This document shows, one piece after another, positions 53,155 through 61,822 of a stretch of 64,000 bases of DNA. The position numbers were made by a program, and so were the translations under genes. The notes under the pieces are model-generated. The model searched no databases. It had not been told where the DNA came from and saw nothing but the letters and a program-made list of their open reading frames with translations. The stretch is taken from NCBI GenBank assembly GCA_964528155.1, contig CAZGRL010000005.1:34609-98608 (forward strand). The letters are read 5' to 3'. Source of the stretch: G001797105 sp964528155. Lineage in GTDB: Bacteria; Chloroflexota; Anaerolineae; Anaerolineales; E44-bin32. Each line of letters starts with the position of its first letter. Within the stretch, counting starts at the first letter, position 1.

Positions 53155-54033
53155 TCAACTCCGCATTTGGGCATCCGGCTTCCAGGGTGGGACGATCACC
53201 GGTGAGACCTCGATGGAACGCGCAGGCCGACCCAGCAACCGCCGACCCAGCTCCCGCAGTGCCCCCGCGGCCAATCGAGGCGCCGTCAACGTTCGGCGAT
53301 CGATGGCGGTCTTTCCGTCCGTCGCAGGCCCGGCGAGCCAGAGCGCGGCTCTGGCTGCCTCCTCGGCCGGCCCGGACCACATTCGCAGGACCGTCTGATA
53401 GCGCGTACCCAGTCTTTCCTCATACCCCTCCACGACCTCCGGGCGTTGCAGCATATCGGTGAGGACCATGCCCGGGCTGAGTACATAAGCGCCGACCCCG
53501 TGATCTCGGAGCTCCTCTGCCAGCGCCAAGGTGAAAGACTTGATCCAGGCCTTGCTAGATGCATAGGCGTTCTGAAACGGGACGGGACCGCGCGCACCTC
53601 TTCCGACGACATTGATCAACTTGCCTGAGTTGTTGGCCGTGAAGTGCCAGGCGGCGACCATCGATCCGTGGTATACGCCAAGGATGTTCGTATGCACGAC
53701 GTCGGTGAAGCGCTCGGGAGAGATCTCGATCGTGGGTCCATACGGGCCGGATACACCGGCATTATTCACCCATATGTCGATCCGACCGTATTGTCCCAGC
53801 GCGGACCGGGCCAGAGCCTGGACTTGCGCGAAATCTCGGACATCGCACGCTTCGCCGATAACTTGATCGGACGCCATCTTGAGGCTTTCGACTGCCTGTC
53901 GCACGGACTCGGAGGAGCGGGATGCGACGGCGATGCGGGCGCCCTGGCGCGCGTAGGTTTCGGCGATCGTCAGGCCAATGCCCCGTGTTCCACCGGTGAT
54001 CACTGCGACCTTCCCAGCGAGGATTCCGGTCAT
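53155..54033 (-). CDS. Short-chain dehydrogenase/reductase with atypical active site
   Basis: 292 residues. Cofactor motif VITGGTRGIGLTIAE; NNAG at about residue 90; YASSK with the catalytic Tyr and Lys. The catalytic Ser normally 12-13 residues before Tyr is missing: that segment reads VVGRGARGPVP. An Arg follows the first strand (ASRSSES), suggesting NADPH. It has a 40-50 residue C-terminal extension after the core. AAGGAAAG precedes the ATG. The substrate is unknown; it heads a small redox-gene cluster with tspO downstream and an aldo-keto reductase upstream. Confidence 0.88.
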   Translation of the reverse strand: MTGILAGKVAVITGGTRGIGLTIAETYARQGARIAVASRSSESVRQAVESLKMASDQVIGEACDVRDFAQVQALARSALGQYGRIDIWVNNAGVSGPYGPTIEISPERFTDVVHTNILGVYHGSMVAAWHFTANNSGKLINVVGRGARGPVPFQNAYASSKAWIKSFTLALAEELRDHGVGAYVLSPGMVLTDMLQRPEVVEGYEERLGTRYQTVLRMWSGPAEEAARAALWLAGPATDGKTAIDRRTLTAPRLAAGALRELGRRLLGRPARSIEVSPVIVPPWKPDAQMRS

Positions 54034-54084
54034 GACTTTCCTTCTTTCATACGTGGGTCGGGATATGTGAGTCTGTGGTGTGTG

Positions 54085-55044
54085 TCAGGGTGAGACGACA
54101 TGCATTCGCTCGCCGGATTTGTCAAGTGCCGCCACTTCTTCATCGCTCAGGCGCCAACCCAGGCCGCCGGCGTTCTCTGTCGCCTGGGAAGCGTTCTTCG
54201 CGCCTGGGATCGGGATCGCGCCCTTGGCGATCACCCAATTGATCGCCACCTGGGCTGGCGTTCTGCCGCCGTGTGTTTCGCCGAGCCTGCGCAAGACATC
54301 GACCAAAGACCCGGACTGCGCCAGGCGAGCGCGCCTGAGGCGCACACGCCGGCGGAGCGGTGGAGGATTGCTCAAGGAGTACCTACCGGTGAGCAGACCC
54401 TGGGCAAGCGGGCTATAGGCGATGAGCGCGATGTCTTCACGCCGGCAGGCCCCAAGCAGCCCGGTCTTCTCGGGTCCTCGATCCATCAAGCTGTAAAGGA
54501 CCTGGTTCGAACGAAGGGTGATCCCGAACCTGGCCAGCGCCGAGCGGGCGCGCTCCATTTGTGAAAGGCTGTAGTTCGAGACACCGACCGAACGTATAAG
54601 TCCCAACTCCACTGCCTCGGCCAGAGCTTCCATCCAGGTTTCGATCCGGACGGGTGGAAGCGGCCAATGGATCTGATACAACTCAAGGTTCTCGCGCCCA
54701 AGCCGATCAAGGCTTCGGCGGAGTGCCTCCACTAGCGATTTCTTCCGTAGACGCCATGGGTAGGGCATGAACTTCGAAGCGATGGTGAGTGAGAAGCCTG
54801 ACTCCTTCTCGAGTTGACCCAAGATCGTTTCTGATGCTCCGCGACCGTAGATCTCTGCCGTGTCGAAGAAACGGATGCCGGCATCGATCGAGGCGTGAAA
54901 CGCCGCCTCGACATCTTGACGGCCGTAGTCTCCTTCATAGCCCCAGTACAGGCGGTCTCCCCAGGCCCAGGCGCCCACGCCCATTGTTGGGAAATCGAGG
55001 CATCCGGGCCGATCCCTGCCTTCTCGATCAATCGGACTGTCCAC
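54085..55044 (-). CDS. Aldo-keto reductase
   Basis: 319 residues, GTG start with AGGAG upstream. The AKR tetrad is visible: Asp in FFDTAEIYG, Tyr in IYGRG, Lys in IASKF and His in ELYQIHWP. The C-terminal NADPH site reads IAYSPLAQGLLTGRY and IPIPGAKNASQA, typical of the AKR11/12-like plant and bacterial group. Reduces carbonyls with NADPH; the substrate is not readable. It is 17 bases downstream of the NAD(P)-binding protein gene. Confidence 0.92.
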   Translation of the reverse strand: MDSPIDREGRDRPGCLDFPTMGVGAWAWGDRLYWGYEGDYGRQDVEAAFHASIDAGIRFFDTAEIYGRGASETILGQLEKESGFSLTIASKFMPYPWRLRKKSLVEALRRSLDRLGRENLELYQIHWPLPPVRIETWMEALAEAVELGLIRSVGVSNYSLSQMERARSALARFGITLRSNQVLYSLMDRGPEKTGLLGACRREDIALIAYSPLAQGLLTGRYSLSNPPPLRRRVRLRRARLAQSGSLVDVLRRLGETHGGRTPAQVAINWVIAKGAIPIPGAKNASQATENAGGLGWRLSDEEVAALDKSGERMHVVSP

Positions 55045-55061
55045 GCCAGCTCCTGATCGTT

Positions 55062-56000
55062 CTACTTTCCCATGAATTGCTCCAACGTGCGCCCAATCGA
55101 AAACCGGCGCACGTATGCCTCTACATTCTCCGACGTAAAAGCCCTCGGCGAAGAGACGAAGCGTGAGATCGAATTGATCCGCGTGACATTGTCCACGGCC
55201 AGCAGCTCCAGCAGGCTCTGGGTCACCGGCGGGGACGGTAGCAAAGTCTCCATCAACCAGACGGCTACTCGAATCAGCGGAATGGGGAAACGGACGAATG
55301 CCCGCCGAGCACCGAGCGCAGCCAGCGTTCGGCGCTCGATCTGCTCCATGGTCAGGACTTCCGGACCGCCCAATTCGAACTCCTTGCCGTGAGTGGTCTC
55401 GTCATTCAGCGACTGCTCGACAGCGGTGACGACGTCTTCTATCCAGACCGGCTCGAACTTCGCCTGGCCGTCGCCGACGATCGGGAAGATGAAGGGGGTC
55501 ATCTGCGCCAACCGGGCGAATGTGTTGGCGAATTCGTCTTCCGGGCCCCAGATCACCGATGGGCGAAAAGCGGTCCAATCGAAGTCAGATTGCGCCACCA
55601 GCGCCTGGGCCTTCCCCTTGGATGCGAGGAAGCAATAGGGCAGATCCGGTTCGGCACCAAGCTGGCTGATGTTGATGAAGCGGCGCACACCGGATTCGGC
55701 GGCGGCTTGCAGGACGTTCGCCGTCCCCTGCACATTGATCCTCTCGTAGGTCCGTTCACCTTTCTCGACTGCGATCGCTACGGTGTGAACCACCGTCTTC
55801 ACACCGGCGAAGGCTGGCGGCAGAGTGTCCGGCCGAGTGACATCCGCCTCGACCCACTCGGTCGAAAGGTCTGGCAGACGCGCTTCGCGCTCGGCGCGCT
55901 CCCGATCTCGCACCATCGCCCGAACCGGTCTTCCGGTCCCGGCCAGCCGCCGAACGATGTGGCTCCCGACGTAGCCCGATCCACCGGTCACAAGAATCAT
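55062..56000 (-). CDS. NAD(P)-binding atypical SDR (NDUFA9/NmrA-like)
   Basis: 312 residues from ATG 56000 (GAGGGAAAC upstream); the longer frame adds 84 residues that are not conserved. The N-terminus ILVTGGSGYVGSHIVRRL binds the dinucleotide; RPSVIWGPEDEF and EPVWIEDVVTAVEQ are typical of the complex I NDUFA9-like and NAD-epimerase-like atypical SDRs. Such proteins often act in quinone or lipid metabolism or as redox sensors. First gene of the minus-strand redox cluster. Confidence 0.9.
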   Translation of the reverse strand: MILVTGGSGYVGSHIVRRLAGTGRPVRAMVRDRERAEREARLPDLSTEWVEADVTRPDTLPPAFAGVKTVVHTVAIAVEKGERTYERINVQGTANVLQAAAESGVRRFINISQLGAEPDLPYCFLASKGKAQALVAQSDFDWTAFRPSVIWGPEDEFANTFARLAQMTPFIFPIVGDGQAKFEPVWIEDVVTAVEQSLNDETTHGKEFELGGPEVLTMEQIERRTLAALGARRAFVRFPIPLIRVAVWLMETLLPSPPVTQSLLELLAVDNVTRINSISRFVSSPRAFTSENVEAYVRRFSIGRTLEQFMGK

Positions 56001-56524
56001 GTTTCCCTCTTCAGGAATCAGCTGCCTTCGACATGGGTGATGTAAGCTGGGAGTCCCATGCGCCCCGTAAGGACTATCGTAATTCGGCATGTGGCTGGCT
56101 GTCCAGCTATTCCATCGATAGAGCGGGTCCCCGTCTCGCCTCCCCGACCCGACCTTCACGGACGACACGGGCCCTGGAAGCCTGCGATGAGGAAGGTCAT
56201 TGGCGATCTGGAGTGGCGGTAGCATGTCCGGCATGGGTGCACGAACGGGCACATCACGTCAATCGTGACGTTGCGAACTCCACGACATTCCATGGGAGAA
56301 TAGGATGATGCAGGATCCCAATTCCGGTGTCCGCAACCCGTCCGAGGCGGACGCAGCGGTCGGGGGACACCGAGCCTGCCTTGGTGGGGCCTTCTCCGGC
56401 CTCTTCCTGGACAAGATTGGCTGGTGGAGGACCTTCGGGGAATGCAAAGCTCCAGGTCCCGGGCGTACAGATAATCAGAGTTGGGTCAGGATCAGCAATC
56501 TCAACGGCAAATAGGATCGCTGCC
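56001..56524. other. Divergent gap before the P-type ATPase
   Basis: 524 bases with open frames on both strands (for example 56305-56514 plus and 56254-56526 minus), but no recognisable protein. The region may contain a leader for the Mg-ATPase gene, as mgtA genes elsewhere are controlled by their 5' leaders; no defined riboswitch structure could be identified by eye. Confidence 0.45.
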
Positions 56525-59041
56525 ATGCTCCCCTATTGGTCTCAGGATATCGGTGAGATCTCAAAGCAACTGGGCTCGACTTCGGTCGGGTTGGGGCAGG
56601 AAGAGGCTTTGGAACGGCTACAGCGTCTCGGCCCCAACAGAATACAGAGTGAAAAGCGGTCGCCGCCGCTGAGCCTGTTCCTCAACCAGTTCCGAAACCC
56701 GCTTATGCTCATCCTGGTCTTTGCCACGTTTCTTTCGGCCTTTCTCAGGGATTGGCCCGACGCGGTCATCATACTTGTGATCGTCATGGGCAGCGCCGTG
56801 TTGAGCTTTCTCCAGGAGTACAGTGCCGGCAATGCCGCAGCGCAGCTGCGCGCGCAGGTATCCCTCGAGACTCGAGTGGTTCGGGACGGGCGGACCGACT
56901 CCGTCCCAACTGAGAAGATCGTGCCCGGAGACGTGGTGCTGTTATCCGCCGGGAGCCTGATCCCGGCAGATGGGGTTGTGCTCGAGGCCGCCGACTTCTT
57001 CGTCAACCAAGCTGTCCTGACCGGCGAGACTTTTCCAGTGGAAAAGAAGGCCGGGGTGGTAGCAGCAAGCGCCGATTTGGCCGAGCGGACCAACGTTGTG
57101 TTCAAGGGCACCAATGTGCGCAGTGGCAGTGCCAGAGTGCTCATCGTCGAAACGGGGAGCCGCACAGTCTTCGGGCAGATCGCCAATCGTCTAACTCTTC
57201 GCCCGCCAGAGACCGAGTTTGAGCGCGGCGTCAAGCGCCTGGGTTATCTGTTGACCGAGGTCATGTTGGTCCTGGTCCTGGGGATCTTCGCCTTGAACGT
57301 GTTCTTCCAGAAGCCGGTACTGGACTCGCTTCTTTTTTCCGTCGCTCTGGCGGTCGGGCTGACGCCACAACTGCTGCCGGCCATCATCAACATTAATCTC
57401 GCCAAAGGCTCACAGAACATGGCCAAAGGCGGCGTAATCGTCCGCAGGCTGGAGTCGATCGAGAATTTCGGCAGCATGAACGTGCTTTGCACCGACAAGA
57501 CCGGCACTCTCACTGAAGGGGTCGTCAAACTTGACGCTGCCCTGGGGGCGGACGGGGAGGCCTCCGACCTGGTAATGTTGTACGCGTATCTCAACGCCAG
57601 CATGCAAACCGGACTGGCCAATCCGTTGGACGAGGCTATTGTTCGGAAAGGTGTGGAAGGGGCGAAGACCTACACCAAGATTGACGAGATCCCCTATGAT
57701 TTTATCCGCAAGCGGCTGAGCGTCGTTGTAGCAAGAGCGGACTCACCCCCGCTGCTCATCAGCAAAGGCGCGCTGGAAAACGTGTTGTCCATTTGTTCGC
57801 GGGTGCGAGTGGGGGCCCTTGAAGCCGCCCTGGATAGCCGCGCCCAGGCGGAAATTCAGGAGAAATACGAGGGCTGGGGTGCGCAAGGGTACCGAGTGCT
57901 GGGGGTTGCGGTCAAGCCTGTTCAGCCGCAGGCTCTTCCCTATTCCCCTGACGACGAAGCGGACCTGACCTTTGTCGGTTTCCTGTTGTTCTTCGACCCG
58001 CCAAAGACCGATGTGGTCCAAACCATCCAGGCACTTGAGAAGTTAGGTGTGAAGCTGAAGATCATCACCGGCGACAATCGGCTTGTGGCACAGCACGTTG
58101 GCGAAGCAGTGGGGTTTGGCAAGGCGGAAGTGCTGACGGGGGCGGAGCTCGACGACTTGCGCGACGAGGCGCTCTGGCACGCGGTCGAAGACACAGTGAT
58201 CTTTGCCCAGGTGGATCCCAACCAGAAAGAGCGGATCATCCTTGCGCTCAAGAAACGGGGCAACGTCGTGGGTTACCTGGGCGACGGGATTAACGACGCG
58301 CCCTCGCTGCACAGTGCCGACGTAGGCATCTCGGTGTACAACGCTGTGGATGTGGCCAAGGAGGCCGCCGACCTGGTCTTGCTCAGGCAGGATCTGGATG
58401 TGCTCCGCCAGGGCATTCTTCAGGGGCGAGAGACGTTCGCCAATACGCTCAAGTACGTGTTCATGGCGACCAGCGCCAATTTCGGGAACATGTTCAGTGT
58501 AGCGGGCGCGTCTCTTTTCCTTCCATACCTCCCCATGCTCCCCAAGCAAATCCTGCTGATCAACTTTTTGACGGACCTACCGGAGATGACCATCGCCAAT
58601 GACAATGTAGACGAGGCGCTGGTGGAGCGTCCTCATCGCTGGGACATCAACTTCATCCGACGCTTTATGATCGTCTTTGGTCCACTAAGCTCATTCTTCG
58701 ACCTGGCCACTTTTGGCGTGTTATTGTGGTTGTTGAAGGCGAGCGAGGAGGCATTCCACACCGGCTGGTTCATTGAGTCGGTCATTTCCGCAGCGCTGGT
58801 GGTCTTTGCAGTCCGGACACGCCGGCCCGTCACCCACAGCCGTCCTAGCCGGGCGATGCTCGCCGTGACAGGTGGGGTCGCGGCCATCGCAATGGCGTTG
58901 CCCTACTCACCGGTGGCGAGCCTGATGGGTTTCACGCCACTCCCGCCGGTCTACTTGTTGGTGATCCTCGGCATCGTCGCGGTGTATTTCCTGGCGGCGG
59001 AATTCACCAAACGATGGTTCTATCAACACTACGGAGTCTGA
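56525..59041 (+). CDS. MgtA-type P-type ATPase (probable Mg2+ importer)
   Basis: 838 residues from ATG 56525 (AGGA upstream). Cation-ATPase N-domain; dephosphorylation loop TGETFPVEK; TPQLLPAIININLAKGS, the P3B-type membrane segment; phosphorylation site Asp324 in CTDKTGTLTEG; IPYDFIRKRLSVVV; and the hinge GDGINDAPSLHSADVGISV. The TPQLLP segment and the short-loop order match magnesium-translocating MgtA/MgtB rather than Ca2+ or heavy-metal pumps. The C-terminal four helices are complete. FtsH follows after three bases, so both form one unit. Confidence 0.92.
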   Translation: MLPYWSQDIGEISKQLGSTSVGLGQEEALERLQRLGPNRIQSEKRSPPLSLFLNQFRNPLMLILVFATFLSAFLRDWPDAVIILVIVMGSAVLSFLQEYSAGNAAAQLRAQVSLETRVVRDGRTDSVPTEKIVPGDVVLLSAGSLIPADGVVLEAADFFVNQAVLTGETFPVEKKAGVVAASADLAERTNVVFKGTNVRSGSARVLIVETGSRTVFGQIANRLTLRPPETEFERGVKRLGYLLTEVMLVLVLGIFALNVFFQKPVLDSLLFSVALAVGLTPQLLPAIININLAKGSQNMAKGGVIVRRLESIENFGSMNVLCTDKTGTLTEGVVKLDAALGADGEASDLVMLYAYLNASMQTGLANPLDEAIVRKGVEGAKTYTKIDEIPYDFIRKRLSVVVARADSPPLLISKGALENVLSICSRVRVGALEAALDSRAQAEIQEKYEGWGAQGYRVLGVAVKPVQPQALPYSPDDEADLTFVGFLLFFDPPKTDVVQTIQALEKLGVKLKIITGDNRLVAQHVGEAVGFGKAEVLTGAELDDLRDEALWHAVEDTVIFAQVDPNQKERIILALKKRGNVVGYLGDGINDAPSLHSADVGISVYNAVDVAKEAADLVLLRQDLDVLRQGILQGRETFANTLKYVFMATSANFGNMFSVAGASLFLPYLPMLPKQILLINFLTDLPEMTIANDNVDEALVERPHRWDINFIRRFMIVFGPLSSFFDLATFGVLLWLLKASEEAFHTGWFIESVISAALVVFAVRTRRPVTHSRPSRAMLAVTGGVAAIAMALPYSPVASLMGFTPLPPVYLLVILGIVAVYFLAAEFTKRWFYQHYGV

Positions 59042-59044
59042 CTC

Positions 59045-61024
59045 ATGAATCTTCCACCACGGAACCAACAACCTCAACAACCTGAGAAGCCTCAGGGTCC
59101 ACAGCCGCACCTATCACCGTTTTGGTGGCTCGTGCTGATTGCCTTGATGATCTGGAATGTACTTACCTTTCTTGCCGGTGGTACCAGCCAGGCTGACATC
59201 CCATACACGACTTTCATCGATCAGGTGCGGAGTGGCAACGTCACAAGTGTTCAGATCCAGGGCAACCAAATCACGGGCAGCTTCGCCAAGCCGCTGACCT
59301 GGCCGCCGCCAACGCCGGTCGGAACACCTGCGGCAACGCCCGTGCCGGGTGTGCAGCCAGTACCTTCCCAAGCCTATCAGGAGTTCACCACGCTCTTTCC
59401 GGATACGGTCGGCGATCCCAATCTACTTGCTTTGCTCGAGGGACAAGGGATTGAAGTCCAGGTCAAGAATCCGTCATTGCCCTGGTTCTCAATTCTCCTC
59501 ACCGATGGGCTGCCGTTGTTGTTGTTGCTCGGGGTGGTCGTGTGGATGGGCCGTCGGGCAGTGCAGTCGCAAAGCGGGATCCTGTCTTTCGGGCGGACGC
59601 GAGCTCGGCAGGTCCAGTCGGACAGACCCAAAGTCTCCTTTGAGGATGTTGCCGGGGCCGACGAAGCCAAGCAAGACCTGCAGCAAGTCGTAGATTTCCT
59701 GCGCACCCCAAAGAAATACCACGACCTCGGGGCACGCATTCCTCGCGGGGTGCTGCTTGTAGGCCCGCCGGGGACCGGCAAGACATTGCTTGCGCGGGCC
59801 GTCGCCGGAGAGGCGGACGTCCCATTCTTCAATCTGAGCGCCTCCGAGTTCGTGGAAATGTTCGTCGGCGTCGGCGCCAGTCGGGTGCGTGATCTGTTTC
59901 AGCAAGCCAAACAGTCCGCTCCGGCGATCGTGTTCATCGACGAATTGGACGCTGTGGGCCGACGCCGGGGCGCCGGGCTTGGGGCAGTCAACGACGAGCG
60001 CGAGCAGACCCTCAATCAGCTGCTGGTGGAGATGGACGGTTTCGACGAACACCACGAGATCATTTTGCTCGCCGCGACCAACCGTCCGGACGTGCTTGAC
60101 CCCGCCCTCCTTCGCCCGGGCCGCTTTGACCGACAGGTCGTCGTCGGCCTTCCCGACCGGAAAGGACGCCTTGGAATCCTGAAGATCCATTCCCGGGACT
60201 TGCCGCTGTCCGGGGACGTGAGCCTTGACGTTGTGTCCGGGATCACGGCTGGGATGAGCGGTGCCGACCTGGCAAATCTGTGCAACGAAGCCGCCCTGCT
60301 GGCTGCTCAATTGGGTCACGACCGGATCACGATGGAGGATTTCGAAGTAGCGCTTGACAAGATCGTCCTGGGTGCGGCTCGCCCGTTGGCTATGGACGAG
60401 AAAGACCGGCGGGTGATCGCCAATCACGAGGCCGGGCACGCCGTGGTTGCCTGGTTCACCCCCGAGGCGGACCCGGTCCACAAAGTGACCATCATTCCGC
60501 ACGGCATGGCGCTGGGCGTCACCGAGCAGATGCCGGGAGAGGACAAATACAACTATGGGCGTGTCTACCTGTTGGCAAGGTTGGCGGTGATGATGGGCGG
60601 GCGAGTGGCCGAAGAGCTGGTCATTGGGGAGATCACCACCGGAGCGGAGAACGATTTGAAAGAAGCCACTCGTCTCGCCCGACGGATGGTCACTCGCTGG
60701 GGGATGACCGAATTCGGCCTGATGACCCTGGATGCGGATGAGGAGCACCCGTTCCTGGGCTACGAAATCTCTCAGGGGCGTGGCTACAGCGAGGCCTCCG
60801 CCGCCCGCGTGGACGAAGGGGTTCAGCAACTTTTACGTGACCGCTACGAGTACACACGCCATTGCCTGACGGAGCATCGAACTGCGCTGGACGCGCTCGT
60901 CGGCGCCCTGATGGAACATGAAACGGTGAATCAAGAAGAGATGGAGAAAATCATCGGACCACGCCCGCCATCCACCCAGGCGCCGGACGAGGAGCAAAAC
61001 AGTTCGAGTGGGGAAGCTGGCTGA
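59045..61024 (+). CDS. ftsH: ATP-dependent zinc metalloprotease FtsH
   Basis: 659 residues. Gln/Pro-rich N-terminus, helix at about 25-44, an exterior domain that contains a Pro/Thr-rich insert (about 83-106), helix near 147-168, AAA+ domain with Walker A GPPGTGKT (240-247), IVFIDELDAVG and the second region of homology NRPDVLDPALLRPGRFDRQ, and zinc protease site HEAGH (461-465). Degrades membrane and regulatory proteins. It lies three bases behind the MgtA-type ATPase, suggesting a dedicated turnover partner; whether another FtsH exists in the genome cannot be seen. Confidence 0.96.
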   Translation: MNLPPRNQQPQQPEKPQGPQPHLSPFWWLVLIALMIWNVLTFLAGGTSQADIPYTTFIDQVRSGNVTSVQIQGNQITGSFAKPLTWPPPTPVGTPAATPVPGVQPVPSQAYQEFTTLFPDTVGDPNLLALLEGQGIEVQVKNPSLPWFSILLTDGLPLLLLLGVVVWMGRRAVQSQSGILSFGRTRARQVQSDRPKVSFEDVAGADEAKQDLQQVVDFLRTPKKYHDLGARIPRGVLLVGPPGTGKTLLARAVAGEADVPFFNLSASEFVEMFVGVGASRVRDLFQQAKQSAPAIVFIDELDAVGRRRGAGLGAVNDEREQTLNQLLVEMDGFDEHHEIILLAATNRPDVLDPALLRPGRFDRQVVVGLPDRKGRLGILKIHSRDLPLSGDVSLDVVSGITAGMSGADLANLCNEAALLAAQLGHDRITMEDFEVALDKIVLGAARPLAMDEKDRRVIANHEAGHAVVAWFTPEADPVHKVTIIPHGMALGVTEQMPGEDKYNYGRVYLLARLAVMMGGRVAEELVIGEITTGAENDLKEATRLARRMVTRWGMTEFGLMTLDADEEHPFLGYEISQGRGYSEASAARVDEGVQQLLRDRYEYTRHCLTEHRTALDALVGALMEHETVNQEEMEKIIGPRPPSTQAPDEEQNSSSGEAG

Positions 61025-61120
61025 CGCGACGATGGGCTCGTGCTAGGCGCGAATCGGGATGGTGGTGCTCGGCTCGGTATGATCGGGTGACAATCGGACT
61101 GCTCGACAGGGAGGGTAGAG

Positions 61121-61525
61121 ATGTCGGATGGCCTATTTGAACGTGGTTCGAATGTCCGCCGCCAGGTGCTGGGCGATCGACACGTCGATCGATCGATGAG
61201 TTCCGGCGAAGTATTCGGGGCGGATTTCCAGCGCTACATCACGGAGGTGGCCTGGGGGGAAGTTTGGGCGCGCCCACACCTCGACCGCAGGACGCGGCAC
61301 ATGATCACGATTGCCATCCTGGCGGCGCTGGGAAGGCTGGAGGAGTTGAACCTGCATGTGCGGGCCACGTCCAACACAGGCGTGACCCCGGATGACCTGA
61401 CGGAAGTCTTCCTCCACGTCGCGGCATACGCGGGAATCCCGGCGGCCAACGCCGGGGTGGCGATCGCCAGGAGATTCTTCGCCGAGGGGTCCGGACAAGC
61501 GGAGGAAGGGGAAGGCCAGGCATAG
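61121..61525 (+). CDS. Carboxymuconolactone decarboxylase-like protein
   Basis: 134 residues, all-helical AhpD-like fold. The family core is clear: FQRYITEVAWGEVWARP, RHMITIAILAALGRLEELNLH and the C-terminal VFLHVAAYAGIPAAN. There is no CxxC, so it is not an AhpD-type peroxidase. It resembles 4-carboxymuconolactone decarboxylases of aromatic degradation, but no other pathway genes are near, so the natural reaction is unknown. GGGAGGG precedes the ATG, and a weak TATGAT lies upstream. Probably monocistronic. Confidence 0.88.
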   Translation: MSDGLFERGSNVRRQVLGDRHVDRSMSSGEVFGADFQRYITEVAWGEVWARPHLDRRTRHMITIAILAALGRLEELNLHVRATSNTGVTPDDLTEVFLHVAAYAGIPAANAGVAIARRFFAEGSGQAEEGEGQA

Positions 61526-61641
61526 AGCCGCCGGCAGGCCGCACGGGGTCGGTTCCAAAGCGCAGCCGGCTCCCATCTAATGCGACGTGATGATCGTTGT
61601 CGACTGTACTTCAACGTTGCAGCCGGCGACGCAGCCAATGC

Positions 61642-61675
61642 AAAGTGGCCATCGGACGCTCGTCCCGATGGCCAC
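61642..61675 (-). terminator. Hairpin terminator downstream of tRNA-Glu
   Basis: GTGGCCATCGG (61645-61655) and CCGATGGCCAC (61665-61675) form a perfect 11-base stem with a 9-base loop. On the minus strand a short TTT follows. It lies about 20 bases after the tRNA 3' end. Confidence 0.65.
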
Positions 61676-61695
61676 GATTGATTCATTCTGACAGG

Positions 61696-61768
61696 TGCCC
61701 CCACGGGGATTCGAACCCCGGTTTAGGCCTTGAAAGGGCCGCGTCCTGGTCCTCTAGACGATGGGGGC
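61696..61768 (-). tRNA. tRNA-Glu (UUC anticodon)
   Basis: 73 bases. Minus-strand acceptor arms GCCCCCA and TGGGGGC with discriminator A, D arm GTCTAGAGG-CC-AGGAC, anticodon loop CTTTCAA (UUC), and T arm CGGGG-TTCGAAT-CCCCG. The outermost anticodon-stem pair is a C-U mismatch. CCA is not encoded (CCT follows). GatCAB in this window could amidate a mischarged Glu-tRNA(Gln), but this tRNA is the authentic Glu isoacceptor. Confidence 0.95.
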
Positions 61769-61822
61769 GCCGGGCGTCATTCTACCATGCTGAACGTCTT
61801 GCCGGCTCGGGGTGACCTCGAT

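Noticed and set aside
53153..53380. N-terminal extension of the TspO gene
   Set aside because: It would overlap the conserved C-terminal part of the SDR gene and reads as low-complexity Arg/Gly sequence; ATG 53152 has a proper ribosome site.
56254..56526. 90-codon minus frame and overlapping 69-codon plus frame before the Mg-ATPase
   Set aside because: Neither has recognisable domains; the overlap of open frames on both strands fits high GC rather than coding.
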